In this document: positions 59,590-64,000 of the stretch, piece after piece | Position numbering within the stretch: position 1 is the first letter of the stretch | How the letters are laid out: each line of letters starts with the position of its first letter | NCBI GenBank assembly: GCA_015832175.1 | Contig: WJXW01000002.1 | Location: forward strand, 62,001-126,000 | DNA from: Paraphaeosphaeria minitans | Taxonomy: Eukaryota; Ascomycota; Dothideomycetes; Pleosporales; Didymosphaeriaceae | DNA length: 64,000 bases | Direction: 5' to 3' | The notes under the pieces: generated by a model | The model's database searches: none | What the model saw: only the letters and a program-made list of their open reading frames with translations | Told to the model about the DNA's origin: nothing | Position numbers and translations under genes: made by a program

Positions 59590-60045
59590 AAGCTGTTTAG
59601 TAGACTTTTAAGTAGCTGCTAAATAGCTAGAAATAGAGTGATAAGACTAATAGACTTTCGAGTAGCTATTAGGTACAAAGATAGACAGACTGTATGGACT
59701 TTTAAGTAGTTATTAGTTACCTAGACAGACAGATTAATGGACTTTTAAGTAGTCACTAATTACCTAGAAACAAAATAACAATAGACTAATAGACTTTTAA
59801 GTAGCTATTAGGTACACAGACAGACAGACTGTATGGACTTTTAAGTAGTTATTAGTCGCCCAGAACTAAATAACAATAGACTAATAGACTTTCGAGCAGC
59901 TATCTGGTGCTAGTATAGACTGTATGGACTTTTAAGTAGTTATTAGTTACCTAGGAACAAAACAACGACAGACTAATAGACTTTTAAGTAGCTATTAGGT
60001 AGAAAGAGCGATAGACTAGAGGACCTTTAAGTAGCCACTAGACTC
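59590..60045 (+). repeat. Gypsy-1 leader minisatellite, second copy
   Basis: Same ten units as 22690-23145, in the same order and spacing. Confidence 0.85.
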
Positions 60046-63000
60046 CTAGAAAGAGCGAATGCAATAGACCCTAAACAATTCTAGTTTAAGTAATAATTAA
60101 GTTAGGGATAAAAGAGGAAGCGAGGTATTAGTAGTAGGATTCTATTAAGTAAGATTGTTATCTATATACCTAAAGCCAAATCGCTAACAGAAAGCTAATA
60201 TAAGAATAAGTAGATAATAGAAGAAAAAAAAAAAAAAAAAGAAGACAAAATAGATTTATATAGGTTTTATAATAACTCTATTTATCTAACTACCCCTGCT
60301 AAGAGCAGCACTAGCTAGATAAGCTAGAGTATTACTAATTACTTTTTAGAAGATATAGACGAAAGAAAATAGTTTAAGGATAGAGGACTAGGAATAGGAG
60401 GCTTTCTCTAAAAGAGAAATGTAGCTTAGTTTACTCTAAGCCTAAATAATAATAACGTACTAAGCTTTAGTAGTATTAATATTACTACCTTTTTAGAGGA
60501 CTATAACTTTTAAGTAGAAGAAGTAGGGTAGAGTAAGGAACTTAAGAAATAAAAGCTGCCTTACTTCTGCTTAGGCACCTACTAAAGGGATATTATAAAG
60601 CTGCTAGCCTATAAAAGCGCTTTAGTTAACTAAAAAGACTTCTAGAAGATACTTTACTCTAAGTACTTATTAATAGACTTAGAATACTAAAAATTAACTA
60701 GAGCCTACCTTAAGAGCTAGCTTAATAAAGTAAGCTAGCAGCCTATTATACTAAATAACTACTTCTATAAGTTTAATAGCTATACTTAAGCTACTTTTGC
60801 CTAATTATAAATTATATAGATAGAAGTAGGGACTCTTTTCTTTAGAGGTCTTAGCTAAGACAATAAGACTATAGTTATGTATAGAATACTAATAGAGAGT
60901 TGCCTAAAAGGAGGTAATATAAACACCTATTAGGTGTAAGAAATATACGATTTCCTTTGCTAGTGTAAAAACTAGGATAAGGTAATTAGGGCTGTGTAGT
61001 AGGAGGAGAAATAGGTTACTATAAATCTAGCTTATTCTAAAGCTGCTTTATTAGCAATCCTACTTATCCTACCACCTAGGAAGTTCTTTAAGGTATAGGA
61101 GGAAACAAGAATAGGAGGAAACAAAGATTATAAGGAAGAAGTAGATACGTAAGTCTAAGAGGTTATTATAAAGATAGGAGGACTTACCCTTACTATAGAA
61201 GAATATAAGTAATAGAAGGCTTCTATACCTACTGCTACTAGTCTTGTTCTTAATAAGCTAGCTAATAACTAATACGCTTTTAATAAGCTTGTAGGGCCAA
61301 CCTTTTATATAGAATGTAATAATAGGATATTTAAGAGCTCCTATAACCCTATTATAAACCCTAGTGCAGGTACTTAGGTGATTTGTAATTAGGAATATTA
61401 AGTCTAGGCTTATAGGACCTATAGAGAGACTAGGCACATTATAAAAGACTGCCCCTAGCGCTAAGGCCTGATTAAAAGAGGTTAGTACTATAAAATCTTT
61501 AATATTAATAGCTAGTTTTTTAACTTCTACTATAGCCTGAAACACTTTTAGATAGAGAAATTTAGGGGGCCTATACCCTGCTCCTAGGGAGATGTATAGC
61601 TCTAGTACCTACTTAGAAAGATTAAATAGTATTTTAACGTTACTAATAAGGATTTAGAGAAGAATTTTAGCCAGGTGCTAGGCCTAGAGGGTAAGAAAGC
61701 CTTTGCCTATCTTAAACACAAATTAGGCTAATCGCATTTTAGGTTAATAAATAGTAAGTAGAGAGACTAGGAGCTAGAGATAGAAGTAATAAGAAGGGCT
61801 AAAGCCTTCTACGCTACCCTATTAGAGGTCTCCTACTTATTTAAAGAAGTTAATATAACTAAGGAAGTAAATGCTACTAGGACTAGGGTAGTAGAAAAGA
61901 GCTTACAAGAATAATAAAACTAACTAAGTATTAAAAGGGTTACAGGGGCTAGAGTAAGTAAACTAGTGTTAGTGGCTTAAAGAAGAGACCTTTAGGAAAG
62001 AAGGGTTAGGATTAATCCCTAGCTATAAATTAGAGAATTCTGCCTAGGATCTCCTCTACTAGTAATTAACAACGATAAATTAGTGCTGTAAGTAGTAGTT
62101 ATAGAAGTAAACTAAAGAGCTTCTAAACCTACTTAGATAATAGAGGAGAGTATTATCTAAGCTATACTAGAAGCTAAGGCTACTAGTACAAAGAAGAGTG
62201 CTTAAATAGCCTCCGCTCCTCTATTAGATAAAGAGCTAGTCGCACTTATTAATACCCTAAATACTAATTCTATTCTAATAGCAGCACTAACCTAAGAGGT
62301 AAGAGGTATTATAGTTAGATTAATATTTTCTTAGGATAAACTGCATTTAAAGGCCTAGCAACTACTCTTTAAGAAGGAAAAGAAGCCTAATAAATAATTA
62401 GATAAGAGCAAATTAGGGAATGTCTTTATAGGGATATAACAAAGATAAGTTTTAATGAAAAAACAAAGTTAGGACCACCCTTAAGAACCTACTATTCTAT
62501 TAGAAGTAATAATAGAGAAGTTACGCCCTAGGCTGCACTAGATCGCACAAAGAAACGCTGTACAAAGTACCTAATATAGTATTAGAGAGGTGCAGGATAG
62601 ATATTAGGAAGAAGCTAATAAGGTTAACCTCTAAAGTCGCACTAAGCTAGAAGAATAAATAGGAGTTTAGAGTATTCTAGTAAAACTCCCTACCTATTTT
62701 ATTACTATTCTTAGAAGCCACTACAAGGTTCTACTTAACTTAGGATTAGAACTAAATGTTATAAGGTATACTACTACAAGGGCACTTAATATTATAATCT
62801 AGGACTAAGATTAGAGCCACTTACCTACTAAAAAACAATTAGGCATAGTAGGAGCTAGTAGAGATTTAGATAAGTATATAGAAACTACCTATAGTGTACT
62901 ACTTAAGGTTAGGCTAATTATAATTCCTACTTATTTTAAGATTATAAGAAACGTTAGAAGGCCTATTATTCTAGGCACCCCCTTTACAATAGCTACTTAG

Positions 63001-64000
63001 TTAGCTATAGAGTTCACCCTAATAGGTTAATGTCTATATAGGGTTACCTCTATAAATAGGAAAAGAACAGTCTCTTTTCTTAGGTTAGATACTCTACTAC
63101 TTTCTAACTATAAGATAAGCGATAAGGATTTAGGAAATGTGTAAAGGGTGTACTTATAGGGGAAGTACACTCGCTATAGGGTTACCCTATTAGTGTATAC
63201 CTTAGCAATAAAGAGGTGGAAGATAGAAAAGATAAGTAGGAAATTAGTTAAGTAGAATTAATTAGATAATAAGCGCAAGAACGTTAGGTAATAGTAGCTA
63301 GGTAATTAGGAATTACCTACACTATATATAAGAAGGTAGTAAATAAAGTTTAGCCTATAGATAACCTAAAAGGAGACCGCCTATTAGAGGTAGAGAGATT
63401 AGATTAGAGAGAAAGAGCTATTAAATAATAATAAGCTGTAATAGCTTTTTAGGGACTTTAACTAGATATATATTTAGGAATGTTTAAACCTAGGTATGTG
63501 GATTTTAGAAGGGGGCACTAATTAACACCTAAATAACTAAAGGGGATAAATATTAGAGACTAGCTAAAACCTATAGAAATTTTACTTATCTATAAGCTAA
63601 TGTTCTATTGGGAGGCAGCTCTAGCCTAGGAATTTAGTAAGATAATAACTATTAGTAAGAATATTATGCCTCTATACTAGATTTAGACTATCCTATATAA
63701 AGTCTAGTAGGTAAGAGGCTTTAACTGCCTAAAAAAGCTAGTGCCTGTAGTATACTAGATAATTTTAGATTAGATTAACTAAAAAGTCCTTAAAATATAC
63801 AACAGCTAATATTAAAACCCCTAGTTCCTAGTACTAAAGAAAGATAAAGGGTACTAATTAATTAATAACGCCTAGTTCTATAATAAGGTTTTAGAAAGAG
63901 ATGCTAATCTCCCACTTTTAGCTAATAAGTTTTTAGAGAGGATTAGAGGTAGAGTAATCTACTCTCTATTTAATTTGTTTTTGGGGTTTAACTAGATACC

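Larger units (their letters stand above)
59282..64000 (+). mobile_element. Gypsy-1, second copy, cut by window end
   Basis: Copy of 22382-27099: 5' LTR 59282-59513, minisatellite about 59590-60045, a longer uninterrupted poly-A run near 60224-60240, gag about 60241-62560, protease about 62590-63160, then the start of reverse transcriptase at the edge. An antisense open frame at 61258-61545 is a shadow of gag. The rest, including whether the DUF3505-like C-terminal half follows, lies outside the window. Confidence 0.92.

Noticed and set aside
61258..61545. Minus-strand open frame of 95 codons
   Set aside because: Same antisense gag shadow in the second Gypsy-1 copy, longer only because of a base difference.
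1..64000. Telomere or rDNA repeats
   Set aside because: Only isolated ttaggg occurrences and no array; no rRNA-like conserved blocks were seen.

Overview
This window reads as a transposon graveyard from a filamentous ascomycete (Pezizomycotina). No intact protein-coding gene is visible. The sequence is AT-rich, TpA is everywhere and CpA/TpG are scarce. Recognisable retrotransposon reading frames run for kilobases but are broken mostly by TAG and TAA, as expected if CAG, CAA and TGG were hit. This is the signature of repeat-induced point mutation (RIP), C to T mainly at CpA. I cannot name the species. AT isochores, centromeres and subtelomeres of RIP-competent fungi look like this. I saw no telomere repeat array, tRNA, rRNA or CRISPR.

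Layout. 1-10739: two Ty1/copia elements of one family ('Copia-1') head to head. A is on the minus strand (985-5981) and carries a further copy nested at 1-984; B is on the plus strand from 6848. Between them lie a Gypsy-1 fragment and a Copia-2 LTR stub. 10740-19534: a minus-strand Ty1/copia element of a second family ('Copia-2') sits inside B, with a gatat target duplication and three LTRs. 19535-21300: B resumes with reverse transcriptase and RNase H. 21540-22381 and 32043-34030: two halves of a relic related to the fungal DUF3505/OrsD and telomere-linked RecQ-helicase-like proteins, split by a 9.66-kb Ty3/gypsy element (Gypsy-1, 22382-32042). 34118-36762: LTR fragments, a chromodomain gypsy fragment and Cys-cluster/coiled-coil relics. 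36763-42224: a tandem copy of 31304-36762. 43556-47715: a third gypsy element with a chromodomain (Gypsy-2, minus strand). 47716-56434: a second Copia-2. 56435-64000: a near-identical second copy of 19535-27099, cut by the window end.

History. The nesting gives an order: relic gene first, then Gypsy-1 inside it, and Copia-1 B before Copia-2 inside B. Later a direct duplication about 36.9 kb apart and a 5.46-kb tandem duplication copied DNA that was already RIP-mutated. The Copia-2 at 47716-56434 has unlike flanks (Gypsy-2 left, Copia-1 B right), so it looks like a recombination junction between two Copia-2 insertions.

What stands out is this structural history, a minisatellite in the Gypsy-1 leader, an extra frame between Gypsy-1 integrase and its 3' LTR, a half-tRNA-type primer site in Copia-2, and a short LTR that has kept its CpA/TpG. 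I found no evidence for a functioning new system. Family names Copia-1/2 and Gypsy-1/2/3 are local labels.
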